From positions 1 through 56,771 of the forward strand of contig JAQBYB010000010.1 in assembly GCA_027624235.1 (NCBI GenBank): a stretch of DNA of 56,771 nt, written 5' to 3'. Positions 28,152-37,269 of this stretch are shown here, one piece after another (position 1 is the first letter of the stretch; each line of letters starts with the position of its first letter). Source of the DNA: Pseudomonadota bacterium. GTDB taxonomy: Bacteria; Pseudomonadota; Alphaproteobacteria; Rhodospirillales; Casp-alpha2. Both the position numbers and the translations under genes were made by a program. The notes below the pieces were generated by a model, which had not been told where the DNA came from, searched no databases, and worked only from the letters and a program-made list of their open reading frames with translations.

Positions 28152-28272
28152 GGAAAATTCCTCTAATTTCCGGGCTTTTCGGGCCGTTTTTCCATATAGG
28201 CTTGGCCCCAGACTCAAACTATCGTAGCATTGCCATTGAATATTGTCTTGAATCCTGGGTTTCGAGGTAAAA

Positions 28273-28584
28273 ATGCCGTTAACGCTGGTCGTTGAGAATA
28301 AACCGAAAAAAGCCCCTGCTCGGAAACCGGGCCGGAAACGGGACCAAAAACGAGTCGGGGGGGCGGCGACGCCGAACCAGATGACCTGGCTTTCCCGCGG
28401 CCTCGATCAGGCCGGCGGCAAGTTACCGTTGTTCGATGGTGACGGTCAGCGGATCAGCGAACGCACCGTTCTCAGTTGCATTGAAAAGGGTTGGGCCAAG
28501 CCGTGGTTCGATAACCCGATCAAGCCGGATTGGCAGGTCTGTGGCCTGACCGAAGCCGGCCGCCTTTTGGTTTCCGGCAGCTAG
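28273..28584 (+). CDS. Conserved-looking hypothetical protein
   Basis: A 103-residue protein I do not recognise. The first 35 residues are Lys/Arg/Pro-rich and probably disordered (KKAPARKPGRKRDQKR). The rest looks like a small folded domain: ISERTVLSCIEKGWAKPWFDN and WQVCGLTEAGRLLV resemble the helix and wing pieces of a winged-helix protein, with the TEAGR phrase common in such folds. A DNA-binding role is only a guess. It is followed after 26 bases by the STAS gene on the same strand, so they may be one transcript. Confidence 0.6.
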   Translation: MPLTLVVENKPKKAPARKPGRKRDQKRVGGAATPNQMTWLSRGLDQAGGKLPLFDGDGQRISERTVLSCIEKGWAKPWFDNPIKPDWQVCGLTEAGRLLVSGS

Positions 28585-28610
28585 GCGATATATTGAACGC
28601 CCCGAACCGC

Positions 28611-28949
28611 ATGGACCATACCATCACCAAGGACGACGATTGCGTCGTCATCGCCTTGCGCGGTGACATCGACCTGAATTATTCCAGCCAAGCCCGCGAA
28701 GTCCTGCTTCGGGTTGCGGACAAGGCACCGGCGGTGGTGGTGGATTTATCCGGCGTCGGGATGATCGACAGTTCCGGCGTCGCCAGCCTGCTGGAGGCCT
28801 TGCAGGGGTCCCGCAAGCGGGGCAAGCGCTTCATCCTTGCCGCCGTCCACCCGTCGGTGGACCGGGTTCTTAAACTGGCCCGGCTGGAGACGGTTTTTGA
28901 AATCGCCGACGATGTCGACGCAGCCAAGCGGTCACTCGCCAAGGCATAA
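28611..28949 (+). CDS. STAS-domain protein, anti-sigma-factor antagonist type
   Basis: A 112-residue single STAS domain. The strand VIALRGDIDLNYSSQAREVL is followed by VVVDLSGVGMIDSSGVASLLEAL, where the second Ser of DSSG is the residue phosphorylated in SpoIIAA-type antagonists, and then LAAVHPSVDRVLKLARL. It probably acts in a partner-switching pathway with a serine kinase/anti-sigma factor; none is in the window. ATG at 28611 gives the standard family length; the open frame extends back to 28530 inside the upstream gene. It is the last coding gene before the candidate small RNA. Confidence 0.87.
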   Translation: MDHTITKDDDCVVIALRGDIDLNYSSQAREVLLRVADKAPAVVVDLSGVGMIDSSGVASLLEALQGSRKRGKRFILAAVHPSVDRVLKLARLETVFEIADDVDAAKRSLAKA

Positions 28950-28970
28950 ATTTTCAATTAATTCGCGGCC

Positions 28971-28986
28971 TGTGACGACCGTCACA
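28971..28986. promoter_or_regulatory. Crp/Fnr-family binding palindrome
   Basis: TGTGACGACCGTCACA is a perfect match to the Crp consensus TGTGA-N6-TCACA, with arms extending to 7 bp. Its centre (28978.5) is 41.5 bases upstream of a start predicted at 29020, where an extended -10 element TGG-TTCTAT (29005-29013) stands. That spacing is the class II activator geometry. It starts 22 bases after the STAS stop codon. Confidence 0.6.
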
Positions 28987-29019
28987 TGCGAGCCGGAAAC
29001 CATGTGGTTCTATGGGGTC

Positions 29020-29104
29020 GTAGGATGGATTTCGCGAAAGCGTATCCTCCCTTCCCTCAAGAGCACAAACTCAAAGGCCGGGGCTTCCTCCCCGGTCTTT
29101 TTTT
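29020..29104 (+). ncRNA. Candidate intergenic small RNA (about 85 nt)
   Basis: This non-coding stretch shows a promoter-like region just upstream, a 5' hairpin with a GAAA tetraloop (GGAT-TT-CGC-GAAA-GCG-T-ATCC, 29027-29047), a pyrimidine-rich single-stranded link (CCTCCCTTCCCTC, 29046-29058) that could pair with Shine-Dalgarno sequences, and a factor-independent terminator ending in a T-run. This is the anatomy of an Hfq-dependent trans-acting RNA, and hfq is in the same window. An alternative is that it is only the 3' untranslated region of the STAS mRNA. I cannot match it to a named RNA family. Confidence 0.45.
29076..29104 (+). terminator. Rho-independent terminator
   Basis: An 8-bp GC stem GGCCGGGG / CCCCGGTC (29076-29083 with 29090-29097, one G-T pair) with a 6-base loop CTTCCT is followed by seven T residues (29098-29104). 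It ends plus-strand transcription from the STAS gene or the candidate small RNA, just short of the convergent tRNA gene. Confidence 0.85.
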
Positions 29105-29122
29105 GTGGAAAAATTGAAAAAT

Positions 29123-29199
29123 TGGTCGGAGCGATAGGATTTGAACCTACGACCCCTTCACCCCCAGTGAAGTGCGCTACCAGGCTGCGCCACGCTCCG
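29123..29199 (-). tRNA. tRNA-Pro(GGG)
   Basis: A 77-base cloverleaf on the minus strand. The acceptor stem CGGAGCG pairs with CGCTCCG, the anticodon loop CTGGGGG between CTTCA and TGAAG stems gives anticodon GGG, and the T arm contains GGTTCAAATCC. Discriminator A and the CCA end are encoded in the DNA. The 5' C with a C-G first pair is unusual in general but typical of bacterial tRNA-Pro. It decodes CCC and CCU and ends the ihfA-merR string. Confidence 0.97.
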
Positions 29200-29310
29200 T
29201 CCAAATGTTCGGCGCCAAAATTAGGTGCCGAACGGGCGCACTATACTGCTGGGGGTGGCGTGCGGCAACAACATGCGGGCTTAATTATAGATATTCAGCC
29301 TTGTTGGTTT

Positions 29311-29706
29311 TTAAGGCTGGGGCCTGAGCAACGTCCGGATATCTTCCAGTTCAGCCATGATGCTTTTTAATTCGGCGATATCGTGGCCTGAGTCCGGGTG
29401 GTCTGGGGCCGCTTCCGGCGGAGTGACTTGCGGCGCCGCCGCCAGGTCAATCTTGCCGCCGCCTTCGCGCAGCAGTTTCTGCACGCCCTTGATGGTATAG
29501 CCGTCGTCGTAAAGGAGTGCGCGGATGCGGGTGAGAAGAACAACGTCGTCGGGCCGGTAATAGCGCCGACCGCCGCCCCGTTTCATTGGCTTGATGGCAT
29601 TGAACTTGGTTTCCCAGAATCTGAGAACATGCTGGGGCAGGCCCAGTTCGGTTGCGACTTCGCTGATGGTTCGAAAGGCCGCGGCGGATTTAGATGTCGA
29701 CGCCAT
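29311..29706 (-). CDS. MerR-family transcriptional regulator
   Basis: A 131-residue protein. The N-terminal winged helix [25 protein letters not shown] and the wing [17 protein letters not shown] are classic MerR. Residues about 70-82 ([13 protein letters not shown]) complete the DNA-binding part. The C-terminal 50 residues are Pro-rich and then a short coil, without metal-binding cysteines, so it does not look like a metal sensor. It follows ihfA by 57 bases; this ihfA-merR pairing is common in alphaproteobacteria and the target is unknown. Confidence 0.92.
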   Translation of the reverse strand: MASTSKSAAAFRTISEVATELGLPQHVLRFWETKFNAIKPMKRGGGRRYYRPDDVVLLTRIRALLYDDGYTIKGVQKLLREGGGKIDLAAAPQVTPPEAAPDHPDSGHDIAELKSIMAELEDIRTLLRPQP

Positions 29707-29763
29707 CGGTTAAAAAAGACTCTTGCCGGTTTCCGTCATGCCTTTTCCGTCAACCCTTTTCCG

Positions 29764-30084
29764 TCAACCCTGGGGCGGAACGCCGGGACTTTTTCTTTCG
29801 TTGATCCGGCTTTTCAGGACTTGCGAGGGGCGGAACACCAGAACTTTCCTCGGCAAGATCGGAACTTCCTCGCCGGTTTTTGGGTTGCGTCCGATCCGCT
29901 GACCTTTTTTGCGGACGGAAAAACTGCCGAAGGAAGAAATCTTGACGGTTTCACCCCGCGCCAACGCCGACGACATTTCCGCGAGTACGGACTCAAGTAA
30001 TTCGGCGGATTCGTTCCGCGACAGGCCGACTTCCTGATAGACGGCCTCACCCAATTGTGCCCGCGTTACCGTTTTCCCTGACAT
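29764..30084 (-). CDS. ihfA: Integration host factor subunit alpha
   Basis: A 106-residue DNA-bending protein of the HU/IHF family. [53 protein letters not shown] and [15 protein letters not shown] are the standard blocks, with the DNA-intercalating proline in GRNPKTGE. The heterodimer partner ihfB is not in the window. The start at 30084 (MSGKTV) is preferred over an upstream frame that adds 11 residues. It lies 106 bases downstream of fabH and is followed by merR. Confidence 0.95.
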   Translation of the reverse strand: MSGKTVTRAQLGEAVYQEVGLSRNESAELLESVLAEMSSALARGETVKISSFGSFSVRKKGQRIGRNPKTGEEVPILPRKVLVFRPSQVLKSRINERKSPGVPPQG

Positions 30085-30190
30085 GCCGTAGGAGCCCCCA
30101 ATTCGAAAGTGAGACAAGAGCCTATCGTGATGGGATTAATCCGTCAATATCAAAGAGTTGGGGGAAATCCCCAAAGCGCCGTCGATCTTG

Positions 30191-31189
30191 CTACCAGCGC
30201 ACCAAACCGGAGCCCCAGGTTAGGCCGCCGCCCATGGCTTCCATCAGCACCAAATCGCCCTTTTTGATGCGGCCATCGCGGACGGCTTCGTCCAGGGCCA
30301 GCGGGATTGACGCCGCCGAGGTGTTGGCGTGGCGGTCGACGGTGACGACGATTTTTTCTTTCGCCAGACCGAGCTTTTTGGCGGTGCTGTCGAGAATGCG
30401 TTTGTTGGCTTGGTGCGGCACCAGCCAATCGATGTCATCGATGGCCAGGCCATTGGCCTCCAACGTTTCGCCGACGATGGAGGCAAGGTTGGTGACGGCG
30501 TGGCGGAATACTTCGCGGCCGTTCATGCGAACATGGCCGACGGTCCCGGTCGATGACGGCCCGCCGTCGACATACAGCAGATCATTGGTGGACCCTTCGG
30601 AATGCAGGTGCGTCGATAGAATGCCGGTGCCCCGGTTATGACCGGTTTCCCCGACATTGACTTCGGGCTCCGCTTCCCCGGCTCGCAACACCACCGCCCC
30701 GGCGCCATCGCCGAACAGCACGCAGGTAGCGCGATCCTCCCAATCAAGGATACGCGAAAATGTCTCGGCGCCGATCAGCACGACGGTCTTGCACTGGCCG
30801 GTCTTGATGAAATTATCGGCGATCGCCAGCCCGTAGATAAACCCGGAACACACCGCCTGGACATCGAAAGCGGCGCCGTTGACCATGCCCAGCTTGTCCT
30901 GAACCTTGGTCGCCGTCGCCGGAAAGGTGTTGTCAGGGGTGGTCGTCGCCAGGATCACCATATCGACTTCCGACGCCGGGATATCGGCGTATTCCAGGGC
31001 GCGAACGGCGGCCTTCAAGGCCAGGTCCGAGGTCAATTCGCCGTCCGCCGCCAGATAGCGTTGGCGGATTCCGGTGCGCGATGTGATCCACTCATCCGTG
31101 GTGTCGAGCTTTTCCGATAGCTCGGCGTTGGTGACCACACGCTCGGGCAGATAGGATCCGCAGCCGATAATTTCAGACCGTTTCATCAT
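30191..31189 (-). CDS. fabH: Beta-ketoacyl-ACP synthase III (FabH)
   Basis: A 332-residue condensing enzyme that starts fatty-acid synthesis from acetyl-CoA and malonyl-ACP. The catalytic cysteine lies in [13 protein letters not shown], His in [11 protein letters not shown] and Asn in [15 protein letters not shown]. Length is standard. ATG at 31189 overlaps the plsX stop (ATGA), so the genes are coupled; a second ATG follows directly. The plsX-fabH pair with rpmF upstream is the conserved bacterial lipid/ribosome cluster. Confidence 0.97.
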   Translation of the reverse strand: MMKRSEIIGCGSYLPERVVTNAELSEKLDTTDEWITSRTGIRQRYLAADGELTSDLALKAAVRALEYADIPASEVDMVILATTTPDNTFPATATKVQDKLGMVNGAAFDVQAVCSGFIYGLAIADNFIKTGQCKTVVLIGAETFSRILDWEDRATCVLFGDGAGAVVLRAGEAEPEVNVGETGHNRGTGILSTHLHSEGSTNDLLYVDGGPSSTGTVGHVRMNGREVFRHAVTNLASIVGETLEANGLAIDDIDWLVPHQANKRILDSTAKKLGLAKEKIVVTVDRHANTSAASIPLALDEAVRDGRIKKGDLVLMEAMGGGLTWGSGLVRW

Positions 31190-32238
31190 TCGCTGTCCGT
31201 GGCCTTCTCCGCCATTGGTTTGTTGCCCGATAGCTGGGCGTAATCTTCCTTGATGCCCTCGTTAAAGGAATGCGTAATCATTTCCACGGCTACGTGAATG
31301 GCATTGGAGAATCCCAAGGCGTCGGTTCCACCGTGACTTTTGATGCAAATACCGTTGAGGCCAAGGAACATGGCGCCGTTATAGCGGCGTGGATCGACCC
31401 TCATTTTAAAAGTCTTCAGCGCGCTCCTAGCCAGAAAAGCGCCCATTTTCGACATCAGGGTTTCAGATAGGGCTTGTTTGAGGAATTCCCCGAACATTTT
31501 TGCCGTGCCTTCGGATGTCTTGAGCGCAATGTTTCCGGTAAAACCATCGGTAACGACGACGTTGACGGTGCCTGCGCCGATGTCATCGCCTTCGATGAAG
31601 CCGTGGAATTTGATCGGCAACGAAGTTTCCTGCAGCATCGCCGCCGCTTTTTTAACCGCTTCGTTGCCCTTCAGGTTTTCGGCGCCGACGTTGAGAATGC
31701 CGATGGTGGGATTTTCCACACCGAGAACGTTGCGCGCAAAGACTTCGCCCATAACCGCGAACTGGACCAGGTTATCGGCATCGCAATCGACGTTGGCGCC
31801 AAGGTCAAGCATGACGCTTTCGCCGCGTTGAGTTGGGTAATAGCCGGCAATGGCTGGCCGGTCGATTCCGGGCAGGGTCTTGAGCACGAATTTCGCCATC
31901 GCCATCAGCGCGCCGGTGTTGCCCGCCGAAATGATGCCGGCGGCTTCCCCGGAACCGACCGCATCAATCGCCAGGCGCATCGACGAATTGCGTCCGGACC
32001 GAAGGGCGGTGCTGGCTTTTTGATCGTTGGTGATGGCTTCATCGGTATGGCGGATTTCGGACACCGCGGCCGCCTGCGGGTGGCGTTCGAGCAAGGGCGC
32101 TAATTTCGCCTCGTCGCCAAACAACAGGAACTTCGCCTTTGACAGACGCGCCATCGAAGCCTCGATACCTTCGATGACCATGTCAGGCGCGTTGTCGCCG
32201 CCCATGGCATCAATGGAAAGCGTAAGCGGTTCTGTCAC
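31186..32238 (-). CDS. plsX: Phosphate acyltransferase PlsX
   Basis: A 350-residue enzyme making acyl-phosphate from acyl-ACP for phospholipid synthesis. [20 protein letters not shown] is the signature N-terminus, followed by the family blocks [36 protein letters not shown] and [17 protein letters not shown] at 32238 is the start. It lies 55 bases after rpmF and is coupled to fabH. It acts peripherally at the membrane with PlsY, which is not in the window. Confidence 0.97.
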   Translation of the reverse strand: MTEPLTLSIDAMGGDNAPDMVIEGIEASMARLSKAKFLLFGDEAKLAPLLERHPQAAAVSEIRHTDEAITNDQKASTALRSGRNSSMRLAIDAVGSGEAAGIISAGNTGALMAMAKFVLKTLPGIDRPAIAGYYPTQRGESVMLDLGANVDCDADNLVQFAVMGEVFARNVLGVENPTIGILNVGAENLKGNEAVKKAAAMLQETSLPIKFHGFIEGDDIGAGTVNVVVTDGFTGNIALKTSEGTAKMFGEFLKQALSETLMSKMGAFLARSALKTFKMRVDPRRYNGAMFLGLNGICIKSHGGTDALGFSNAIHVAVEMITHSFNEGIKEDYAQLSGNKPMAEKATDSE

Positions 32239-32293
32239 TGTGCCCTACCTCGGGGCTGGGATGAGGGAATAGGCATGTGCCCCGCCAGATATT

Positions 32294-32479
32294 TCAGGCG
32301 GCGTCTTCCGCTTCGACGACTTCACGGCCTTTGTATTGACCACAAGCCTCGCAAACGTGATGGGGCCGTTTTAACTCGCCACAATTAGAGCATTCCTCGT
32401 GAACCGAGGACGGCAAGGAATCGTGAGCACGACGCATGTTGCGCCGCGACTTGGAAACTTTTTTCTTCGGAACTGCCAT
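32294..32479 (-). CDS. rpmF: 50S ribosomal protein L32
   Basis: A 61-residue ribosomal protein. [20 protein letters not shown] is diagnostic, and two CxxC pairs ([11 protein letters not shown] and CEACGQY) form the zinc ribbon, so this is the zinc-containing form. ATG at 32479 gives the conserved N-terminus. It lies between yceD and plsX as in most Proteobacteria. Confidence 0.98.
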   Translation of the reverse strand: MAVPKKKVSKSRRNMRRAHDSLPSSVHEECSNCGELKRPHHVCEACGQYKGREVVEAEDAA

Positions 32480-32574
32480 CTTTAGATACCTCTGTTGGCG
32501 CGCCAATCCTCGGCGCGGGTTTACTTATACTGATTACCCCCTCCTGGGCAAGAAACTTGCAGTAAATTAAGGCC

Positions 32575-33168
32575 TCATTTTTTAAGTTTTTTTTTCAACG
32601 CCGCCAAGCCTGAGAACGGCCCGGCGGTGGAATCGGTTTTATCCGCCTCCCCCTTCCCTTTTCCCGCCCCGGTTCCGGTAGAAAAGTCGGCAAAGGGGAT
32701 TCCCGGCTTTCGGGGGAATGGGTTGATCTCAAGGGACAATTGTTCGGCGATGGCCTCGCCGATGTCGATTTTCCCTTCCACCAATGGTTCCAGGGGGTCT
32801 TCGCCCTCGGAATCGATCTCGGCATCGGCATTTTTATCATCCCCGGCGCCATCGTCGGGCGTCTTCATCGTGGTGTCATATAGACGCTCGAAGTTCGCTT
32901 CGATGCGGGTTTCGACGGGCTCCAGGGTGACCACACAGGTTTGCTGAATATCGGCTTTAAAGCTGCCTTCCAAGTGGATGATACGGCCCTTTTTTTGAGA
33001 TGTCAGGGCAATTTCGGCACTGAGGCTTTCCAGGCTGTTCAGGCCGAGCCGTTGGGCCAGCCGGGCACATTCACCGTGGTCGGCTTTGATGCTTAACGTC
33101 CGTCCTTGCACGCCAATGCCTTCCGGCGAAACGGGTCGGGAAAATTCGAAGTCGTCCGGTGGCGTCAT
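32575..33168 (-). CDS. YceD family (DUF177) protein
   Basis: A 197-residue protein. The central block QTCVVTLEPVETRIEANFERLY and the acidic segment around EGEDPLEPLVEGKIDIGEAIAEQLSLEINPFPR are the DUF177 signature, with the Asp/Glu-rich insert typical of alphaproteobacteria. In relatives YceD is needed for 23S rRNA or ribosome assembly and lies before rpmF, as here. A Lys-rich tail (LKKKLKK) ends it. The start overlaps the stop of the upstream chaperone gene (ATGA). Confidence 0.9.
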   Translation of the reverse strand: MTPPDDFEFSRPVSPEGIGVQGRTLSIKADHGECARLAQRLGLNSLESLSAEIALTSQKKGRIIHLEGSFKADIQQTCVVTLEPVETRIEANFERLYDTTMKTPDDGAGDDKNADAEIDSEGEDPLEPLVEGKIDIGEAIAEQLSLEINPFPRKPGIPFADFSTGTGAGKGKGEADKTDSTAGPFSGLAALKKKLKK

Positions 33169-33719
33169 TTCGGCTCCTCCGGGCGGGCCGGCGGCGGCCC
33201 GAACCCCAGGTTTCCGGCGGTCAAGCTATCGATGTCGACGCTATCAAGACGGCGGGCCTGGTCGCGTATGTAATCGGCAATGGCCGCCGTCTGGGTCGGG
33301 GTCGGAGAGGTTTTTCGATAAAGATTGCGCTCCAAGGCCTCGGCAAGCACCTTTCCATCATTCGCCAGACCCTTTTCATAGGCTTCCACACGCCCGTAAA
33401 AGCCTTCGGCCATGGCCCTGACGCGTTTTCCAACGCCCATATCACCGATTCCCATTTCCCGCAGGCTTTGGTCAACGTCGGCAAACATCAGGTCGAACAC
33501 CTCTTGGCTAAGTTCGGCGGTTTTGTCAACGTCGCGCTTGAGCCTTCTCAGTACCAGGAACGCATGCACCAGTATCATATCAAAACGACCGTCCGGCGTA
33601 TCGGGAACGCCGAAATCAAGATAAAAATTCGGATGACGAGCATGGCTGACCACCGCCGCGTAAATCTTCTGGGCGTTCTCACTGAAATCCTTGGGGCTGA
33701 ATAAATTGAATAAATTCAT
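33165..33719 (-). CDS. Ubiquinol-cytochrome c chaperone family (CBP3-like) protein
   Basis: A 184-residue protein. LYAAVVSHAR-type opening (IYAAVVSHARHPNFYLDFGVPDT), GRFDMILVHAFLVLRRL and GVGKRVRAMAEGFYGRVEAYE match the UBCC/CBP3 family, whose mitochondrial member helps cytochrome b assembly of complex III. ATG at 33719 (MNLFNLFSP) starts the conserved part; a 96-residue upstream extension in the same frame runs antisense through bamE and is rejected. It is coupled to yceD. Presence of this family is itself typical of alphaproteobacteria. Confidence 0.9.
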   Translation of the reverse strand: MNLFNLFSPKDFSENAQKIYAAVVSHARHPNFYLDFGVPDTPDGRFDMILVHAFLVLRRLKRDVDKTAELSQEVFDLMFADVDQSLREMGIGDMGVGKRVRAMAEGFYGRVEAYEKGLANDGKVLAEALERNLYRKTSPTPTQTAAIADYIRDQARRLDSVDIDSLTAGNLGFGPPPARPEEPK

Positions 33720-33857
33720 CCTCAACGATCCCTGATATAAGGCCGTAATTGACATGAGACGTGCATGGGTGCAGGTTCCCCTTGTCGCAAAAATGATCGC
33801 CGCGGGCGACCGGGACAGCATTCCCCGTCGGCATGGCAAGGATGGGTGGCGGTGCAT

Positions 33858-34349
33858 ATGCCCCAGTTTTTCAATTCGAAACGCCTTATTTTTACCCTGG
33901 CTGCGGGTGTTGTGGTTATGGGACTCACCGCCTGTGAAAGTCGGCTGGATACACGCGGAAATATGCTTGATCCTGATCGGGTGGTTGAAATCAAGCCCGG
34001 CGAACAATCCCGCGACGAAGTGGCGGCTATCCTCGGATCGCCTTCAAGCATAACCGCTTTCGGTAGCGATACCTGGTATTACATTGCCCAACGAACCGAA
34101 ACCTTTGCGTTTTTTGCTCCCAAAGTTACGGATAGACAAATCCTGGTGGTTGAGTTTGACAAGGAAGGCAAGGTCGCCAAAGTCGGCACCGTTGGCCTAG
34201 AAGCCGGTAAGGTTATTGATCCGATTAATCGTATAACCCTGACCCATGGCAACAAAATGACCATCATCGAACAACTCGTCGGCAACCTCGGGCGGTTTAA
34301 AAAGGACACCCAGAAGAAGAGCCAACCAACAACGGAAGAAGAGAAATAG
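33858..34349 (+). CDS. bamE: Outer-membrane assembly lipoprotein BamE
   Basis: A 163-residue lipoprotein of the SmpA/OmlA family. The signal peptide ends in a lipobox GLTAC, with the lipid-bearing Cys at about residue 26. The BamE fold follows: GEQSRDEVAAILGSPSSITAFGSDTWYYIAQRTET, and ILVVEFDKEGKVAKVG. It stabilises the BAM complex that inserts outer-membrane proteins. ATG at 33858 is annotated; a GTG at 33852 is better placed relative to AAGGA (33838-33842) and could be the true start. It is divergent from the CBP3-like gene and convergent with hppA. Confidence 0.92.
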   Translation: MPQFFNSKRLIFTLAAGVVVMGLTACESRLDTRGNMLDPDRVVEIKPGEQSRDEVAAILGSPSSITAFGSDTWYYIAQRTETFAFFAPKVTDRQILVVEFDKEGKVAKVGTVGLEAGKVIDPINRITLTHGNKMTIIEQLVGNLGRFKKDTQKKSQPTTEEEK

Positions 34350-34382
34350 CCAGTTTTCCGCCGGCTTTTCGTCTCCGTTATC

Positions 34383-36476
34383 CTACGCCAGTACCGCCAA
34401 CAACAAAATCGCGACAATGTTGATGATTTTGATCATCGGGTTGATGGCCGGGCCGGCGGTATCCTTGTAAGGATCGCCCACGGTATCGCCGGTAATGGCT
34501 GCGTGGTGGGCGTCTGAGCCCTTGCCGCCGTGGTTGCCGTCTTCAATGTACTTCTTGGCATTGTCCCAGGCGCCGCCGCCGGACGTCATTGAAATAGCAA
34601 CGAACAGGCCGGTGACGATGGTGCCCATCAGCATTGCGCCCACGCTCGTGAACGCCGCCGCCTGACCGGCAATGGCATTAATGGCGAAATACATGATGAC
34701 CGGGGCGAAGACCGGCAGCATCGACGGAACGATCATTTCCTTAATCGCCGTCTTGGTCAGCAAATCGACGCAGGTGGCATAATCCGGTTTGCCGGTGCCT
34801 TCCATGATGCCGGGGATTTCCTTGAACTGCCGGCGCACCTCGACGACAACCTGGCCACCGGCGCGGCCGACCGCCATCATGCCCATGGAGCCGAACAAAA
34901 ACGGCAGCAGACCGCCGATAAACAGGCCGACCACAACAAACGGATCTTGCAGGGAGAAGCTCACTTTAAGGGTCGGGAAATAATGCGACAGGTCTTCGGT
35001 ATAAGCGGCGAACAGAACCAGCGCCGCCAGACCGGCGGAACCGATGGCATAGCCCTTGGTGACCGCCTTGGTGGTGTTGCCGACCGCGTCGAGCGCATCG
35101 GTGGTCTTGCGCACGTCTTCGGGCAACTCCGCCATTTCGGCAATGCCGCCGGCGTTGTCGGTGACCGGCCCAAAGGCGTCCAGGGCAACGACAATACCGG
35201 CAAGCGCCAGCATGGTGGTGGCGGCGATGGCCAAGCCGAAAAGGCCGGCCGTCAAAAAGGCGACAATAATGCCGCCGCAAATCACCAGGACCGGCAGCGC
35301 CGTGGCTTCCATGGAAACGGCAAGACCCTGGATCACGTTGGTGCCGTGCCCGGTGGTCGAAGCCTCGGCGATGCTTTGCACCGGACGGTAATTGGTGCCG
35401 GTGTAATACTCGGTGATCCAGATGATCAGCCCGGTCACGACCAGACCGGCCATGGCGCTGATGTACAGGTCGGTGCCCGTCACCATGCGCCCGCTCATGT
35501 TATATCCGGTTTTCCAACCGACGAGGATCGAAATCACGCCGCCGATCAGGACGGCGGCAATCACGGCGCTGGCGATAAAGCCCTTGTAGAGGGCGCCCAT
35601 GATGCTTTGGCTGGCTCCCAACTTGACAAAAAAGGTGGCGACGACCGACCCCACGATGCACACCGCCCCGATCACCAGCGGCAGCACCATCATCAGTTCC
35701 TGAGCCGGGCCGGCGAAGAAAATAGCGGCCAACAGCATGGTCGCGACAACGGTTACGGCATAGGTCTCAAACAAGTCGGCGGCCATGCCGGCGCAGTCGC
35801 CGACGTTGTCGCCGACGTTGTCGGCAATGACGGCGGGGTTGCGGGGATCATCTTCCGGGATGCCGGCTTCGATCTTGCCGACCAGATCGGCGCCGACATC
35901 GGCGCCCTTGGTGAAGATACCACCGCCCAGACGGGCGAAGATGGAGATCAACGATGCCCCGAACCCTAGCGCGACCAGAGACTCAAGAATTTTGCGTAAT
36001 CCTTCCGGGGTCTCTGGATGACCGCTGGAACGGAGAAAAAAGTAGTAACCGGCGACCCCTAAAAGCGCCAGACCGACAACCAGCAGACCGGTCACCGCGC
36101 CTGATTTGAATGCGATATCCAATCCCCCGGCCAGACCAGAGGAACGGGCGGCTTCGGTGGTCCGGACGTTGGCGCGGACCGAGACGTTCATGCCGATATA
36201 GCCGGTTAAACCCGACAGAATGGCGCCGATGAAGTAACCGATTGCGACCTTGGTCCCCAACAGAAACCCAAGCAGCAACCCAATCACCAGTCCGACCAGG
36301 GCAATGGTCTTGTATTGGCGGGTCAGATAAGCGCTGGCGCCTTCCTGAATAGCCTGGGCGATTTGCTGCATGCGATCGGTTCCGGTCGGCGCCGCAAGAA
36401 CCACCCGAATGGCGTAAACGCCGTACAAAAGTGCAAGAAGACAACTACCAAAAATCAACAAGGACACGTTCGACAT
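34383..36476 (-). CDS. hppA: Membrane-bound proton-translocating pyrophosphatase (K+-independent type)
   Basis: A 697-residue membrane protein with about 16 helices that couples pyrophosphate hydrolysis to proton pumping. The catalytic loop reads [20 protein letters not shown] followed by [19 protein letters not shown]. The diagnostic site [16 protein letters not shown] has Lys where potassium-dependent enzymes have Ala (GNTTAA), so it should be the potassium-independent, H+-pumping class. The start lies 45 bases downstream of the small membrane-protein gene. It supplies proton-motive force from biosynthetic pyrophosphate. Confidence 0.97.
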   Translation of the reverse strand: MSNVSLLIFGSCLLALLYGVYAIRVVLAAPTGTDRMQQIAQAIQEGASAYLTRQYKTIALVGLVIGLLLGFLLGTKVAIGYFIGAILSGLTGYIGMNVSVRANVRTTEAARSSGLAGGLDIAFKSGAVTGLLVVGLALLGVAGYYFFLRSSGHPETPEGLRKILESLVALGFGASLISIFARLGGGIFTKGADVGADLVGKIEAGIPEDDPRNPAVIADNVGDNVGDCAGMAADLFETYAVTVVATMLLAAIFFAGPAQELMMVLPLVIGAVCIVGSVVATFFVKLGASQSIMGALYKGFIASAVIAAVLIGGVISILVGWKTGYNMSGRMVTGTDLYISAMAGLVVTGLIIWITEYYTGTNYRPVQSIAEASTTGHGTNVIQGLAVSMEATALPVLVICGGIIVAFLTAGLFGLAIAATTMLALAGIVVALDAFGPVTDNAGGIAEMAELPEDVRKTTDALDAVGNTTKAVTKGYAIGSAGLAALVLFAAYTEDLSHYFPTLKVSFSLQDPFVVVGLFIGGLLPFLFGSMGMMAVGRAGGQVVVEVRRQFKEIPGIMEGTGKPDYATCVDLLTKTAIKEMIVPSMLPVFAPVIMYFAINAIAGQAAAFTSVGAMLMGTIVTGLFVAISMTSGGGAWDNAKKYIEDGNHGGKGSDAHHAAITGDTVGDPYKDTAGPAINPMIKIINIVAILLLAVLA

Positions 36477-36521
36477 GCTTTGAGGGACCTTTTCAATAAA
36501 TGACCGCGCTTTACGGCGGAA

Positions 36522-36701
36522 TTATGCTGGTGAGTACCGTTTGGGATCGCTTAAAACGATGAACCGATATTTGGTGAATGGCGGCACGATGTCTACCCGT
36601 AAAATTCGCCGGAAAAATGCCAGATGCGGAGCCAAAATGCAACCGCCCATGAAGGCCGAAAAAAGCAATCCGATCACGGCGGCAAAACTGGTGGGGTCCA
36701 T
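36522..36701 (-). CDS. Small single-pass membrane protein next to FliL-like gene
   Basis: A 59-residue protein. One hydrophobic helix (SFAAVIGLLFSAFMGGCILAP, about residues 5-25) is followed by a basic, aromatic tail (RRILRVDIVPPFTKYRFIVL). ATG at 36701 lies 2 bases after the stop of the FliL-like gene, and a TTG at 36707 would overlap that stop. The tight spacing suggests translational coupling and a shared membrane function. I do not recognise the family. Confidence 0.6.
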   Translation of the reverse strand: MDPTSFAAVIGLLFSAFMGGCILAPHLAFFRRILRVDIVPPFTKYRFIVLSDPKRYSPA

Positions 36702-36703
36702 AC

Positions 36704-37162
36704 TCAACGGGACTGATTGGTGAGCGACTGGACCAACACGTTGGAAACCATGTTCTTGCCGAGGACTTTGTCACTGACCATTTGCAAGCGTTGCTTAATA
36801 ATAAGGACGTCAACGCGTTCCTTTACCTTTAGCAACCTGGGTAAGAAGCCATGCAGGTCGCGGACAAAGGCATCGGTCAGAATCGGCATTTTTTCAATTA
36901 TTTTATCGGCCTTGATCTGGTTATTCGTTTCCAGCTTGATTTGAATTTGGATGGTTGCCGCGACCTGGTTGCCGCGGAAAATGGGTAGCGCCAGTGGGTC
37001 CATGTCGATGAAAACGGTGGTGTCTTGGGTGGCCTTCTCTTTGACCTTTCTGACTTCTCCTTTCTTGGGTTTGAAGGGCCCGATTTCGAGAAATTTCAGA
37101 GAACCGATGGTGCCGCCCAACAGCACCAGGAACATCGCGAATAGTAAAAGTAATTTTTTCAT
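36704..37162 (-). CDS. FliL-like single-pass membrane protein
   Basis: A 152-residue protein with a cytoplasmic-start membrane helix (LLLLFAMFLVLLGGTIGSL) and a periplasmic domain. FIDMDPLALPIFRGNQVAATIQIQIKLETNN followed by LTDAFVRDLHGFLPRLL has the look of the FliL/stomatin-like domain (FliL helps stator function in flagella). No flagellar genes are nearby, so this may be a stand-alone relative rather than true FliL. It forms a pair with the small membrane protein downstream. Confidence 0.6.
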   Translation of the reverse strand: MKKLLLLFAMFLVLLGGTIGSLKFLEIGPFKPKKGEVRKVKEKATQDTTVFIDMDPLALPIFRGNQVAATIQIQIKLETNNQIKADKIIEKMPILTDAFVRDLHGFLPRLLKVKERVDVLIIKQRLQMVSDKVLGKNMVSNVLVQSLTNQSR

Positions 37163-37269
37163 CGCGTCCCTGTTGTTTTCTGGGCCGTTTTCCCAGTCCG
37201 ATTCGTAGTCATTATCCCGGCAAATGGTTGCCGAGGAAAGCCCTTCGCGCCCGGCACCGACCGCTGGGC

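Noticed and set aside
34947-35969. 340-codon plus-strand frame, rich in Gly, Asp, Gln and His
   Set aside because: It is antisense to the pyrophosphatase catalytic region; the odd composition is caused by the complementary strand's codons.
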